Part shown: one piece after another, positions 9,153-17,686 of the stretch
Position numbering within the stretch: position 1 is the stretch's first letter
Layout of the letters: each line of letters starts with the position of its first letter
Source of the DNA: Streptosporangium violaceochromogenes
Lineage (GTDB): Bacteria > Actinomycetota > Actinomycetes > Streptosporangiales > Streptosporangiaceae
Direction: 5' to 3'
Length of the DNA: 64,000 bases
Assembly: GCF_014654615.1 (NCBI RefSeq)
Contig: NZ_BNBB01000004.1
Location: 186,001 to 250,000, forward strand
Made by a program: the position numbers and the translations under genes
Notes under the pieces: model-generated
The model's input: the letters and a program-made list of their open reading frames with translations, nothing else
Databases searched by the model: none
Told to the model about the DNA's origin: nothing

Positions 9153-9677
9153 ATGCGACCCTTTGCGGCGGGTATCCCCGACCCGACCTCGGCCTCCGTC
9201 CTGGGCATGCCCCTGTGGCTGTGGGTTCTCCTCGGCGGCGTCGGCCTCTTCGGCGCCTTCCAGGGCTACTACTGGATCGGGCGCGTGCTGGGCCCCCGGC
9301 TGTACTCCTCCCGGGTGGGACGCAGGATCAGCCCGGAGGGCATCCGCAAGGTCGAGAAGGCCGTGGGCAGGTGGGGGGCGTTCGCGGTCTACGGGTGTTT
9401 CTGGGTACCCGGCCTGCGCCACACGCTGCCGTGGGTGGCGGGGGTGCTGCGGGTCTCCTACCCCTGGTACGTCGTGGCCAGCGCGCTGGGCTGCCTGACC
9501 TGGGTGCCGGTGACCTCCTTCGGCCTGTACTCGGCGATCTGGGGCTGGCTGCGGCTGGCGGCCTCCTCACCGCTCCTGGCGGGGGCGGTCGCCGCGGCGG
9601 TGACGGCGGCGGTCGCGGGCCTCGCCGCCTGGCGCCGCAGGGCCGTACGGCGGCGCGAGGAACTCACCGGCGCGTGA
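9153..9677 (+). CDS. DedA-family membrane protein
   Basis: A 174-residue integral membrane protein of the DedA/SNARE-associated family. Recognisable elements are a hydrophobic N-terminus, YYWIGRVLGPRL followed by a basic amphipathic stretch, the RWGAFAVYGCFWVPGLRHTLPWVAGVLRVSYP-type core with conserved R, PG and GxxR-like spacing, and two C-terminal transmembrane segments ending in a polybasic tail. DedA proteins support membrane homeostasis and lipid carrier flipping (undecaprenyl phosphate or phospholipid). The gene is shorter than the usual ~200-220 residues. The likely iron box upstream suggests repression under iron-replete conditions. Confidence 0.8.
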   Translation: MRPFAAGIPDPTSASVLGMPLWLWVLLGGVGLFGAFQGYYWIGRVLGPRLYSSRVGRRISPEGIRKVEKAVGRWGAFAVYGCFWVPGLRHTLPWVAGVLRVSYPWYVVASALGCLTWVPVTSFGLYSAIWGWLRLAASSPLLAGAVAAAVTAAVAGLAAWRRRAVRRREELTGA

Positions 9678-9799
9678 GCGCCCCGCCGTACGGCCCGGCC
9701 CGGCGGGCCCCCGGTGCCCCGTCCTGTATGTCGTGACCGCTGGCCGTACGGCACGGATCTCACCTTTCGGGGAGGCACGTCACTGAGATCCTGGTAAGG

Positions 9800-10798
9800 A
9801 TGGGTGTTTCTGGCACCATGATTCCCATGCGAACCGGGGGAATCCGCCTTATCGTCCGTGCCACGGTGGCCGCCACGGCCACCGTGCTCACGGTGCCCGC
9901 CCTGCTCACCGTGCCCGTCGGGCCCGCCCACGCCGAACGGCCCGCCCTGGGAACCGCGGCGGGGACCGCCGCGGGAGTCGCCGCCGGAACCGCCGGGGGG
10001 AGCGCCCGGCGCGCGGCTCCGGCCGTGCGGGCACGGGCCGCCTACGTCTTCGACGCCACCACCGGAACGGTCCACCTCGGCAAGCAGGCGACCCGGCGGA
10101 TGCCCGTGGCCAGCCTGACCAAGGTCATGACCGCCTACGTCGTGCTGCGCGAGGCCCGCCTGAGCGACGTCGTCACGATCAGCGCCGCCGACGTCCGGCA
10201 CGCCGCGACCAACGACGCGACCGGCGCCTCGCTCCGCGCCGGGGAGCGCCTGACCGTCAGGGACCTGCTCTACGGGGTGATGCTCCCCTCGGGGGCGGAC
10301 GCCTCCCACGCGCTGGCCCGCGTCTACGGGCCGGGGCAGGCGAGGTTCGTGGCGAAGATGAACGCCACCGCCCGTTCGCTGGGGCTGACCGGTACCCGCT
10401 ACGGCAACCCCGACGGCCTGCCCACGCCGGACGGCGGGTACTCCACCGCCCGGGACCAGGCCAGGCTGTCCGACATCGCGCTGCGCGACCGGGTACTGCC
10501 GGCCATCGCCTCCGCCCGGCGTCACGTCGTGCCGAAGTCGAAGACACATCGCGCCCATGTCTGGACGAACACCAACAAGCTTCTCGGCAGGGCACCCGGC
10601 GCGCTGGGCGTCAAGACCGGCTACACCCGGGCCGCGGGATACTGCCTGTCGTTCGCCGCCGACCGTGACGGCCACCGGCTCGTCGGCGTGCTCCTCGGCG
10701 ACAGCGGATCCGAGCGCCGCTTCCAGACCGCCGCCCGGCTGCTGGACTGGGCCGCCGCGCAGGTCTCCGACGACACGGAGCCGGCCGACGACGTCTGA
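9800..10798 (+). CDS. Secreted D-alanyl-D-alanine carboxypeptidase
   Basis: Peptidase family S11 low-molecular-weight penicillin-binding protein that trims the terminal D-Ala of peptidoglycan stem peptides. A long signal peptide ends at VGPAHA (about residue 45). The three serine beta-lactamase-fold motifs are present: SLTK (105-108, nucleophile Ser105), SGA (164-166, variant of SxN) and KTG (272-274). There is no C-terminal amphipathic anchor, so the enzyme ends soon after the catalytic domain (332 residues). TAAGG precedes the ATG at 9800; internal ATGs at codons 7 and 10 are alternatives. It appears monocistronic. Confidence 0.9.
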   Translation: MGVSGTMIPMRTGGIRLIVRATVAATATVLTVPALLTVPVGPAHAERPALGTAAGTAAGVAAGTAGGSARRAAPAVRARAAYVFDATTGTVHLGKQATRRMPVASLTKVMTAYVVLREARLSDVVTISAADVRHAATNDATGASLRAGERLTVRDLLYGVMLPSGADASHALARVYGPGQARFVAKMNATARSLGLTGTRYGNPDGLPTPDGGYSTARDQARLSDIALRDRVLPAIASARRHVVPKSKTHRAHVWTNTNKLLGRAPGALGVKTGYTRAAGYCLSFAADRDGHRLVGVLLGDSGSERRFQTAARLLDWAAAQVSDDTEPADDV

Positions 10799-10875
10799 CC
10801 GGACCGGACCACCTCAGGCCGGCAGGAACCCCGAGGGCCTTGCCCGTCGTCACCGCCTTCCGGCGGGGGAGGACG

Positions 10876-11694
10876 TCAGACCGGGGCTCCGCGCATCAGC
10901 CCGTGGCAGGCGACGGCCGCGGCGGCGACGACGTTGAGGGAGTCGACGCCAAGGCTCATCGCGGCGGGGCTCATGGGGATGCACACCGCCTCGTCGGCCT
11001 CGTGCAGCCAGCGGGAGGACAGGCCGTCGCCCTCGGAGCCGAGCAGGAGGGCGACCCGCCCGGTCAGGGGAACCCGGTCCAGGGGGGTGGCCGACTGGTC
11101 GGGGGTCAGCGCCAGCGTCCGGAAGCCCGCCGCGCGGATCTCGGCCAGACCGCCGTACCAGTCGGTCATCCGGGCGTACGGAACGGCGAAGACCGCCCCC
11201 ATGGAGACCTTCACCGACCTGCGGTAGAGCGGGTCGGCGCAGCGGGGCGACAGGATCACCGCACCGACGCCCAGGGCGGCGGCGCACCGGAAGACGGCGC
11301 CGACGTTCCCGTGGTCGACGAGGTCCTCCAGGACCAGGACGCGGGCGGGCCCGAAGGATCCCCCGCCCAGCACCTCGGCGACCGAGGGCAGCCTCGGGCG
11401 CTCCATCGCCGCCAGCGCGCCCCGGTGCACCGGGAACCCGGCGATCGCCTCCATCGTGGCGTCGTCCACCACGTGGACCCGGTCTCCGAACCCGTCGAGC
11501 AGGTCGGCCAGAGAGGCGGCCCAGCGGCGGGTCAGCAGCACCGAACGCACCCGGTGGCCCGCGGCGACGGCCCGGCGGATCACCTTCTCCCCCTCGGCGA
11601 TGAACAGGCCGTGCTCGGCCTCCAGGCTCTTGCGCAGCTCGACGTCGCGCAGACCGGCGTAGTCGGCCAGCGGGGAATCCGGGGCGTCAGACAC
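10876..11694 (-). CDS. SpoU/TrmH-family RNA 2'-O-methyltransferase
   Basis: A 272-residue SAM-dependent ribose methyltransferase of the SPOUT class. An N-terminal substrate-binding domain (EHGLFIAEGEKVIRRAV) precedes the trefoil-knot catalytic domain. Motif 1 appears as LVLEDLVDHGNVGAVFRCAA, motif 2 as VALLLGSEGDGLSSRWL and motif 3 as IPMSPAAMSLGVDSLNVVAA, which contain the conserved N/R, G-E-G and S-L-N residues. The usual order in the family is NxGxxxR; here it reads NVGAVFR. Target is probably 23S rRNA or a tRNA. Its start overlaps the stop of the upstream DUF4184 gene by 8 bp, implying coupled translation. Confidence 0.9.
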   Translation of the reverse strand: MSDAPDSPLADYAGLRDVELRKSLEAEHGLFIAEGEKVIRRAVAAGHRVRSVLLTRRWAASLADLLDGFGDRVHVVDDATMEAIAGFPVHRGALAAMERPRLPSVAEVLGGGSFGPARVLVLEDLVDHGNVGAVFRCAAALGVGAVILSPRCADPLYRRSVKVSMGAVFAVPYARMTDWYGGLAEIRAAGFRTLALTPDQSATPLDRVPLTGRVALLLGSEGDGLSSRWLHEADEAVCIPMSPAAMSLGVDSLNVVAAAAVACHGLMRGAPV

Positions 11695-12460
11695 CTTCGA
11701 ATACTGTCATGGCCCGCCTGATCTGCCACACCGCGGCGTACAGGATCAGCAGGGCGCAGCAGCCGACCATCACCCCCGCGCCGAGCCTGGTCACCAGCTC
11801 GGCCCTGCTCCCCGGCGGATAGATCACGGGCCACACCGCCGCGCCCATCAGGGCGCAGCCGGCCGCCGCCCCGATCACGCCACGCCGTACCGGGGCGCAG
11901 AGCACCAGCCGGGCGGGCGTGGCGACCGGGTCCATCCGCGACAGGCCGTACCAGGCCCATCCCGCCACGGCGGCCAGACCGACCACGGTGGACAGGTACT
12001 GCAGCGCGCGAAAGAGCGGAAGATGGCCGACGACCGGCGTGGCCAGCCACTCCCAACCCCACAGCCCAGGACTGTAGGAGTGGGTGAAGGAGTCCCACAG
12101 CTTGTGGGTGGAGGCGCCGACGACGCCCCCGGCGACCACGGCCGGCAGGTGCCTCGGTCCGTACCTCCCGGGGGCCAGTGAGGCGGCCCGGCCCACCAGG
12201 GCCGAGGGAAGCAGCGCGGTCAGGGGGTCGCGGAGCAGGCCGTGGAAGATCGCGAGCAGCACCACGACGGCGAACGGGTCGATCGTCAGGACGCCGCGGA
12301 TGGAGTGCCAGAGCGTGTAGTCCGGCAGGAAGGGGAAGAAGATCGGCAGATCCGGGACCATCGCCCCCAGGGCGAGCGCCCAGGGGTCGAGGATGCGCCG
12401 CGCGCGTGCCGAGGAGATCAGCGGTAGCACGGCGGCGACGTGGCTGGGCGTGAACGGCAC
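11687..12460 (-). CDS. DUF4184-family membrane protein
   Basis: A 257-residue polytopic membrane protein of the DUF4184 family. It starts at GTG 12460, preceded by GGGGGAAG, giving MPFTPSHVAAVLPLI, the characteristic N-terminus of the family. His- and Asp-containing motifs (MVPDLPIF, SIRGVLTID, THKLWDSFTHSYS) lie at membrane edges and resemble the metal-dependent membrane hydrolases of the YdjM/LexA-regulated type; hydrolase activity is only an inference. A much longer upstream extension in the same frame is an artefact of high GC. The gene forms an operon with the downstream SpoU methyltransferase. Confidence 0.82.
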   Translation of the reverse strand: MPFTPSHVAAVLPLISSARARRILDPWALALGAMVPDLPIFFPFLPDYTLWHSIRGVLTIDPFAVVVLLAIFHGLLRDPLTALLPSALVGRAASLAPGRYGPRHLPAVVAGGVVGASTHKLWDSFTHSYSPGLWGWEWLATPVVGHLPLFRALQYLSTVVGLAAVAGWAWYGLSRMDPVATPARLVLCAPVRRGVIGAAAGCALMGAAVWPVIYPPGSRAELVTRLGAGVMVGCCALLILYAAVWQIRRAMTVFEGV

Positions 12461-12613
12461 GGACTTCCCCCGAAGAACCCGACTGTCTGCTGACGCGATC
12501 TTTTCGGGGGAGACTACCCCGCTTCCGGACACCGCGCGGTGGACGCGGCCTCTCCCTGACCGGAATCCATCCTCACCAGCACGTACGGTGATATCCGCAC
12601 TAAAGATGGTGTT

Positions 12614-12641
12614 TTGCCGTGATAAGAGGTCGCAGTACAGT
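12614..12641 (+). promoter_or_regulatory. Possible promoter of the VWA-domain gene
   Basis: A TTGCCG hexamer (12614-12619) and a TACAGT hexamer (12636-12641) are separated by 16 bp within a locally AT-richer stretch, about 75 bp before the GTG of the VWA gene. Spacing and sequence fit a housekeeping sigma-factor promoter moderately well. The same 255-bp divergent region must also serve the DUF4184 operon. Confidence 0.3.
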
Positions 12642-12715
12642 TCCGTGAACATTGCGGAGAACCTCCCGGTAAGGTGACCCGCTAGCTCCAGACATCGACA
12701 CCGAAGAGGGGCACC

Positions 12716-14491
12716 GTGGGCGGACGTCACCGGACGGACGAGTTCGACGACGACTACAGACCCCGCAGGGGACCCGCCCGACGGCGGCGCCCCGGGTCGG
12801 GATCGGTGCTGGCCCCGCTGGCCGGAGCCGTCGCGCTCGCGGCGCTGATCGGCGTCGCCGCCTTCGTGATCGTCAACAGGGATCGCGGCTGCTCGGGTGA
12901 GGAGACTGCTCTGCGGGTCACCGCCTCCCCCGACATCCAGCCCGCCCTGTCCCGGATCGCCGAGCGCTTCACCGAGGACCGCCCCGAGGCCGGCGGCCGG
13001 TGCGTCACCGTCACGGTGACCAAGGCCGCCTCGGCGACGGTGGCCGCCGGCCTGGCCGGCAGCGGCGGCAGGCTCGGCGCGATGGACGTGTGGATCCCGG
13101 ACTCGTCGCTGTGGCCGACCGGCCTGCGGGCGGGGAACCCGGCGGCACCGGCGCCCGGCGGGTCCGTCGCCCGCTCCCCCATCGTGATGGCGGCCTCCGG
13201 CGCGGCGGCGCCGAAGGTGAGGGAGAGCCTGGGCGAAGTGGGCTGGGGCGGCATGATCGCCGCCGCGAACGTGGCCAACGTCGACGGGCCGGGCCGGAAG
13301 GTGCGCGTGCTCGCGCTCGACCCCTCGCTCAACGCCGCCGGGCTCGGCGCGCTGCTGGCCGCCTCCCAGACCGCCACGGCCTCCGGCGGCGGCCAGGAGG
13401 AGCTGGTCGGCGCGCTGAAGGCGCTGTCGGGTTCGGCCGTCCGCGATCAGGACACGCTGCTGGCCGGCCTGGGGGCCAAGGGGGGCCGGACGCCGGTCGG
13501 CATCGCCTCCGAGCAGGCCGTCTGGGCGTTCAACACCCTCGGAAAGCCCGACGCCCCGGCCGTCCCGCTCTACCCGGCCGAGGGCACGCTGGATCTCGAC
13601 TACCCCATGGTGATCGTCACCAAGGACGCCGCGACGCGCGAGGCCGCCGAGGCCTTCCGCAAGGAGCTCGGCACCGAGACCGCCCGCGGCATCCTCCACG
13701 GCCAGGGGTTTCGCACCCCGGACGGCCAGGCCGGCGAGGGGCTCGCCGGCGCCCGCGGCTTCCGCGCCAAGGCGCCCCGGACGCTGCCGGCGCCGGACGC
13801 CGGGAGCGTCGCGAAGCTGTCGCAGTCGTGGTCGCGCCTGAACCTCGGCACGAGGCTGATCACGCTGCTGGACATCTCCGGCACCATGGCACAGCCGGTG
13901 CCCGGCACCGGCATGACCCGGATGCGGGCCATCGCGAGGATCGCCACCGAGGGGATGCGGCTGTTCCCCCCCAAGAGCGAGATCGGCCTCTGGGAGTTCT
14001 CCACCCATCTGAACGGTCAGGGCGTGGACTACCGCGAGACGGTCCCGGTCGGTCCGCTGGCCGAGAGCCTGGACGGCGTTCCGCGCAAGGACCTCCTCAA
14101 CCGGAAGCTGGCCGCCATCACGGCCAAGGAGACCGGAGACACCGGCCTCAACGACACCCTCGCCGCCGCCTACACGCGGATGACCGAGGAGTACCAGAGT
14201 GACAAGATCAATACGGTGCTGATCCTCACCGACGGCGCGGGCAACGACGACCCCGACGGGGGCATGTCCGACGAGGAGATCCTCGCCCTCCTCAAGGAGA
14301 AGTACGATCCCGAGCGGCCGGTCAGCATCCTGGTCATCGCCTTCGGCCCCGACGCCCCCAGGGGCAAGCGCCAGATGGACGCCCTCGCCGAGGCCACGGG
14401 GGGCGAGGCGTACATCGCCAAGGACGTCGCGGAGGTCCGCACGTTCTTCCTCCAGGGGATGGAGCGCCGTATTTGCGCACCGCACTGCTGA
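12716..14491 (+). CDS. Membrane-anchored substrate-binding/VWA fusion protein
   Basis: A 591-residue protein with a charged cytosolic N-terminus, one transmembrane helix (about 31-52), a periplasmic-binding-protein-like domain (about 65-345, containing the MDVWIPDSSLWPTGL stretch seen in bacterial extracellular solute-binding family 11), and a C-terminal von Willebrand A domain. The VWA MIDAS begins at Asp386 as DISGT rather than DxSxS, with a later TGLNDT and LTDGAGND that supply the other metal ligands. The GTG start follows GAAGAGGGG. Related actinobacterial proteins are chaperone- or chelatase-like surface proteins of unknown role. The gene stands alone between AT-rich regions. Confidence 0.82.
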   Translation: MGGRHRTDEFDDDYRPRRGPARRRRPGSGSVLAPLAGAVALAALIGVAAFVIVNRDRGCSGEETALRVTASPDIQPALSRIAERFTEDRPEAGGRCVTVTVTKAASATVAAGLAGSGGRLGAMDVWIPDSSLWPTGLRAGNPAAPAPGGSVARSPIVMAASGAAAPKVRESLGEVGWGGMIAAANVANVDGPGRKVRVLALDPSLNAAGLGALLAASQTATASGGGQEELVGALKALSGSAVRDQDTLLAGLGAKGGRTPVGIASEQAVWAFNTLGKPDAPAVPLYPAEGTLDLDYPMVIVTKDAATREAAEAFRKELGTETARGILHGQGFRTPDGQAGEGLAGARGFRAKAPRTLPAPDAGSVAKLSQSWSRLNLGTRLITLLDISGTMAQPVPGTGMTRMRAIARIATEGMRLFPPKSEIGLWEFSTHLNGQGVDYRETVPVGPLAESLDGVPRKDLLNRKLAAITAKETGDTGLNDTLAAAYTRMTEEYQSDKINTVLILTDGAGNDDPDGGMSDEEILALLKEKYDPERPVSILVIAFGPDAPRGKRQMDALAEATGGEAYIAKDVAEVRTFFLQGMERRICAPHC

Positions 14492-15195
14492 CCCGCCTCC
14501 GGTACGACAAGCACCCCCTATCGACCATTTTTCGCTATTTTCGGCAATTCACCCATTTTGGGGTTGTTTTTCATTAACCGGCTGACCGAAACACCTCATT
14601 ACGGCCAGATGGCACCCCGCCCTGCCGGCCCCTCCGGAACCCCCGGGGGCACCCGCACGGCACGCCGAAAGCACACCGAAGCACACCCACCCCCTCGAAG
14701 GGGAGCGGGCGGGACGACGGGGGACGGGGGCGGAGGGAAGGGAACCGGAGGAGGAAAGGTCCACACCTTTCCTCCCACCGAGGCCCGGGCCGGGATCCGG
14801 GCCGGAGCACCCCGGCGGGACCGACTTAGGACGGCACCGGAAACGTGATTTGGGTCACTGCCGTCCGCGGCGGTGAGGACGGCCGCGGCGGCGCCCTCCT
14901 CGCGCGGCGGCGGGGCGGACCCGGCCCCCGATCACGCGGGAAAGCCCTGCACCACGGGGCTTCCCTCACGCCAGGCGGCCCGCCCGCCCCACCCCTTCCC
15001 GGCACCGGGCGGCAGGCGCGGCCGGGGTGGGAACCGGGGCGCCGCCTTGACCCCGGCGTGGATAGATTCACCACTTCTCTTTGCGATCCGGTAAACCATG
15101 GACTGATGCCAAACGTCGCCATTGACGTCCACGTGAAGTGATTGATGCGATGAATGAGCGATCGATCACACCATGATCAACCGGGGAGCCAGGAG
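14492..15195. other. 704-bp intergenic region before the polysaccharide cluster
   Basis: No convincing gene. It begins with an AT-rich stretch (about 14518-14580) after the VWA stop. A perfect 11-bp hairpin with CCAC loop lies at 14750-14775, and GGACGGCA (14829-14836) can pair with TGCCGTCC (14859-14866). Inside that loop GTGATTTGGGTCAC (14845-14858) fits the CRP-type palindrome GTGA-N6-TCAC. The last ~130 bp before the cluster are less GC-rich and probably hold the cluster promoter. Short open frames here have poor codon bias and no ribosome site. Confidence 0.55.
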
Positions 15196-15567
15196 ATGTC
15201 CACCAACCGCAAGGTGATCCGATGGGCGGTCACCCTTGCGTGCGTTGCCGGAGCCGTCATCGCCCTGGCCGGAATAGACACCCCTGCGCGCCTCGTGCTG
15301 ACCCCGCTGTTCCTTCTGGTGGTACCGGGGGCGGCGACGATGGGACTGTTGCGTGATCGTGACCCGCTTGCGGCATTATCGGTCGGGGCGGCGGCGAGTC
15401 TGGTGGTCAACGTTCTCCTTGCTGTCGCCATGCTGTCCTTTGACGCATGGTCACCCCGGGCAGGGGTGGCGACGATCGCTGTGCTCGGCGGCTTCATATA
15501 TGTACTTCGCGTGCTGTACCGGGGGAGCGGAAGCTTGCAGACAGAACAGGGGGCCAGGTCAAGGTGA
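15196..15567 (+). CDS. Small multi-pass membrane protein at the head of the polysaccharide cluster
   Basis: A 123-residue hydrophobic protein with four probable transmembrane helices, starting at the ATG at 15196 (GGGGAG site eight bases upstream; an in-frame ATG at 15154 is less well placed). The sequence VLTPLFLLVVPGAATMGLL resembles short membrane segments found at the start of actinobacterial exopolysaccharide operons, but I recognise no named family. Its stop overlaps the GTG of the acyltransferase gene by 4 bp (GTGA), so the two are translationally coupled. A scaffold or chain-length role is possible but unproven. Confidence 0.65.
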   Translation: MSTNRKVIRWAVTLACVAGAVIALAGIDTPARLVLTPLFLLVVPGAATMGLLRDRDPLAALSVGAAASLVVNVLLAVAMLSFDAWSPRAGVATIAVLGGFIYVLRVLYRGSGSLQTEQGARSR

Positions 15568-16691
15568 ACATCTCCGTTGTTCGCCCGGGTGACCTCGGGG
15601 AGTCCGAGATCTCCCGATGGCGGGAGCTTCAGGGTGCCGACCCCTCTCTCGACAACCCCTTTCTGTCCGTGGAGTTCGCCCTGGCCATGGGCCGCCTGCG
15701 CGACTACGTCCGCGTGGCGGTGATCCAGGACGACAACAAGATCGTCGGCTTCTTCCCCTACGAGCGGCACAACTTCGGGATCGGCAAGCCTCTGGGGGGC
15801 TTCCTGACCACCTGCCACGGGTTGATCTCGGTCCCCGATCTGCGGCTGAACGCGCGGGCCCTGCTGCGCGCCTGCAGGCTCTCCGTCTTCGACTTCGACC
15901 ACCTGGTCGCCGACCAGCCCACCTTCGCCGTCCACCAGTCGGACGTGCGGCCGGCGCCGGTCATGGACCTGAGCGGCGGCTTCGACTTCTATATCGGCCA
16001 GGTCAAGGCCAACTCCCCCAAGAACTACAAGACCGTCCGCTACAAAGAGCGCAAGCTCGGCCGCGAGCAGGGCGAGCTCCGCTTCGAGTGGGACTCCGCC
16101 GACGCCGCGACCCTGCGCACGCTCCTGAACTGGAAGTCCGACCAGTACCGCCGGACCGGTCGCGTGGACCGCTTCGCCCAGCCGTGGATCGTCCGGCTGC
16201 TCGACGAGATGCACGCCCACAGGTCGGAGACCTTCGCCGGAGTGCTGACCATGGTCTACGCCGGCGACACCCCCGTCGCCGGTCACTTCGGCCTGCGCAC
16301 CGCGCACACCCTGGTGGGCTGGTTTCCGGCCTACGACGTTGAGTTCGCCCGATATTCGCCCGGCATCATGCACCATCTGCACATGGCCGAGCACGCCGCG
16401 AACGCGGGCCTGCGCCAGGTCGACATGGGCAAGGGCGGCCGTGAGTACAAAGGCTGGCTGAAGAGCGGCGACCTGTTCGTCGCCGAAGGCCGTGTCTCGC
16501 GCCCGTCGGCGACGGCGGCCGTCCACTGGATGGGGCGCACCCCGGTCAACAAGGCACGCACCATCGTCACCGATCGTCCTCGTTTATATCGTCTTGCCGA
16601 CCGGGTGCTGAAAGGTTTCGGCCGTATGCGCACCTCCACGCAGAACCAATCGGCCACCGGCGTCGTCAAGGAACCATGGGGAGTGGGCTGA
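15564..16691 (+). CDS. CelD/FemAB-like GNAT acyltransferase (copy 1)
   Basis: A 375-residue member of the CelD/BcsL group: tandem GNAT-fold domains related to FemAB aminoacyltransferases and to acyltransferases of cellulose and exopolysaccharide gene clusters. The conserved opening (VRPGDLGESEISRWRELQ), the NPFLSVEF motif, and the C-terminal GNAT-like core (VAGHFGLRTAHTLVGWFPAY, YSPGIMHHLHMAEHAA, IDMGKG-type DMGKGGREYKG) are visible. It probably transfers an acetyl or aminoacyl group to a sugar of the nascent polymer. The start is GTG 15564, overlapping the previous stop. A paralogue with about half identical residues lies at 27150-28235. Confidence 0.83.
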   Translation: MNISVVRPGDLGESEISRWRELQGADPSLDNPFLSVEFALAMGRLRDYVRVAVIQDDNKIVGFFPYERHNFGIGKPLGGFLTTCHGLISVPDLRLNARALLRACRLSVFDFDHLVADQPTFAVHQSDVRPAPVMDLSGGFDFYIGQVKANSPKNYKTVRYKERKLGREQGELRFEWDSADAATLRTLLNWKSDQYRRTGRVDRFAQPWIVRLLDEMHAHRSETFAGVLTMVYAGDTPVAGHFGLRTAHTLVGWFPAYDVEFARYSPGIMHHLHMAEHAANAGLRQVDMGKGGREYKGWLKSGDLFVAEGRVSRPSATAAVHWMGRTPVNKARTIVTDRPRLYRLADRVLKGFGRMRTSTQNQSATGVVKEPWGVG

Positions 16692-16856
16692 CCACCCCCG
16701 CACCGCACCATCCCCCGCACCACACACCATCCGCCAGGACCCTTTCATGCATCCCTCAGCGCATTCGCCATTCCCGCCGTTCCATCAGGTCGTGTCTGGC
16801 TCCGGGTCCGTCCGCATGTCGCCCACGGCGACCGCTTACCCGGAAGGACAACCTTC

Positions 16857-17684
16857 ATGAGTCCCGACATCGTCAAGCACAGCGCCAAGCCCCCACTCCG
16901 GGCGATGCCACCGATAGAGCGGTTCACCCCGATCACTCCGCACGTGGCCATCTCCCCCACGGTCAGCGTCGTCGTCCCCGCCATGAACGAGGCGGAGAAC
17001 CTCCCGCACGTCTTCGCGACGCTGCCGCAGTGGATCGACGAGATCGTGCTGGTCGACGGTAACTCGGTGGACGACACCGTCGCCGTCGCCAAGCGGCTGC
17101 GCCCCAACGTCCGCGTCGTCACCCAGACCGGCAAGGGCAAGGGCGACGCCCTGGCCGCCGGGTTCGCCGCCTGCACCGGCGACATCATCGTGATGATCGA
17201 CGCCGACGGCTCCACCGACGGCCGGGAGATCATCCAGTTCGTCGGCGCGCTGGTCACCGGCGCCGACTTCGTCAAGGGCTCGCGCTACGCGGCCGGCGGC
17301 GGCAGCGACGACCTGACCTTCAACCGCAAGTTCGGCAACAAGGTGCTGACGGGCCTGGTCAACCGGATCTACGGCACCAGCTACAGCGACCTGTGCTACG
17401 GCTACAACGCCTTCTGGGCCCGTCACCTGGGCGCCCTCAACCTCGACTGCGACGGCTTCGAGGTGGAGACCCTGATGAACATCAGAGCCGCCAAGGCCGG
17501 GCTCAAGGTCCAGGAGGTTCCCAGCCACGAGCGCTGCCGGATCCACGGCGAGAGCAACCTGCACGCGGTCCGTGACGGCATCCGGGTGCTGAAGACCATC
17601 CTGCGGGAGTGGCGCAGCCGTCCGGCCACCGCCGCGCCCGCGCCCGCCACCGCCACCCCCACCGCGGACCAGGGCGCCGCGTAG
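16857..17684 (+). CDS. GT2-family glycosyltransferase (DPM1-like)
   Basis: A 275-residue inverting glycosyltransferase of family GT2. After a Pro-rich leader of ~35 residues the GT-A core begins with TVSVVVPAMNEAENLP; the metal-binding DxD appears as MIDADGSTDG and the catalytic region as GSRYAAGG...FGNKVLTGLVN...DLCYGYNAFW, as in polyprenyl-phosphate mannose synthase-like enzymes. No transmembrane segment is apparent. GGAAGG precedes the ATG at 16857. It probably adds a sugar to a lipid carrier or to the repeat unit of the surface polymer. It sits two bases upstream of the next GT2 gene. Confidence 0.9.
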   Translation: MSPDIVKHSAKPPLRAMPPIERFTPITPHVAISPTVSVVVPAMNEAENLPHVFATLPQWIDEIVLVDGNSVDDTVAVAKRLRPNVRVVTQTGKGKGDALAAGFAACTGDIIVMIDADGSTDGREIIQFVGALVTGADFVKGSRYAAGGGSDDLTFNRKFGNKVLTGLVNRIYGTSYSDLCYGYNAFWARHLGALNLDCDGFEVETLMNIRAAKAGLKVQEVPSHERCRIHGESNLHAVRDGIRVLKTILREWRSRPATAAPAPATATPTADQGAA

Positions 17685-17686
17685 CC

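Noticed and set aside
12461..14485. A 930-residue minus-strand frame that fuses DUF4184 to sequence opposite the VWA gene
   Set aside because: The true DUF4184 start is GTG 12460 with a ribosome site; the extension lies antisense to a well supported gene.
14558..15141. Two ~97-residue plus-strand open frames in the gap before the polysaccharide cluster
   Set aside because: No ribosome site, no conserved motif and Arg/Gly/Pro-rich composition; hairpins explain the region better.
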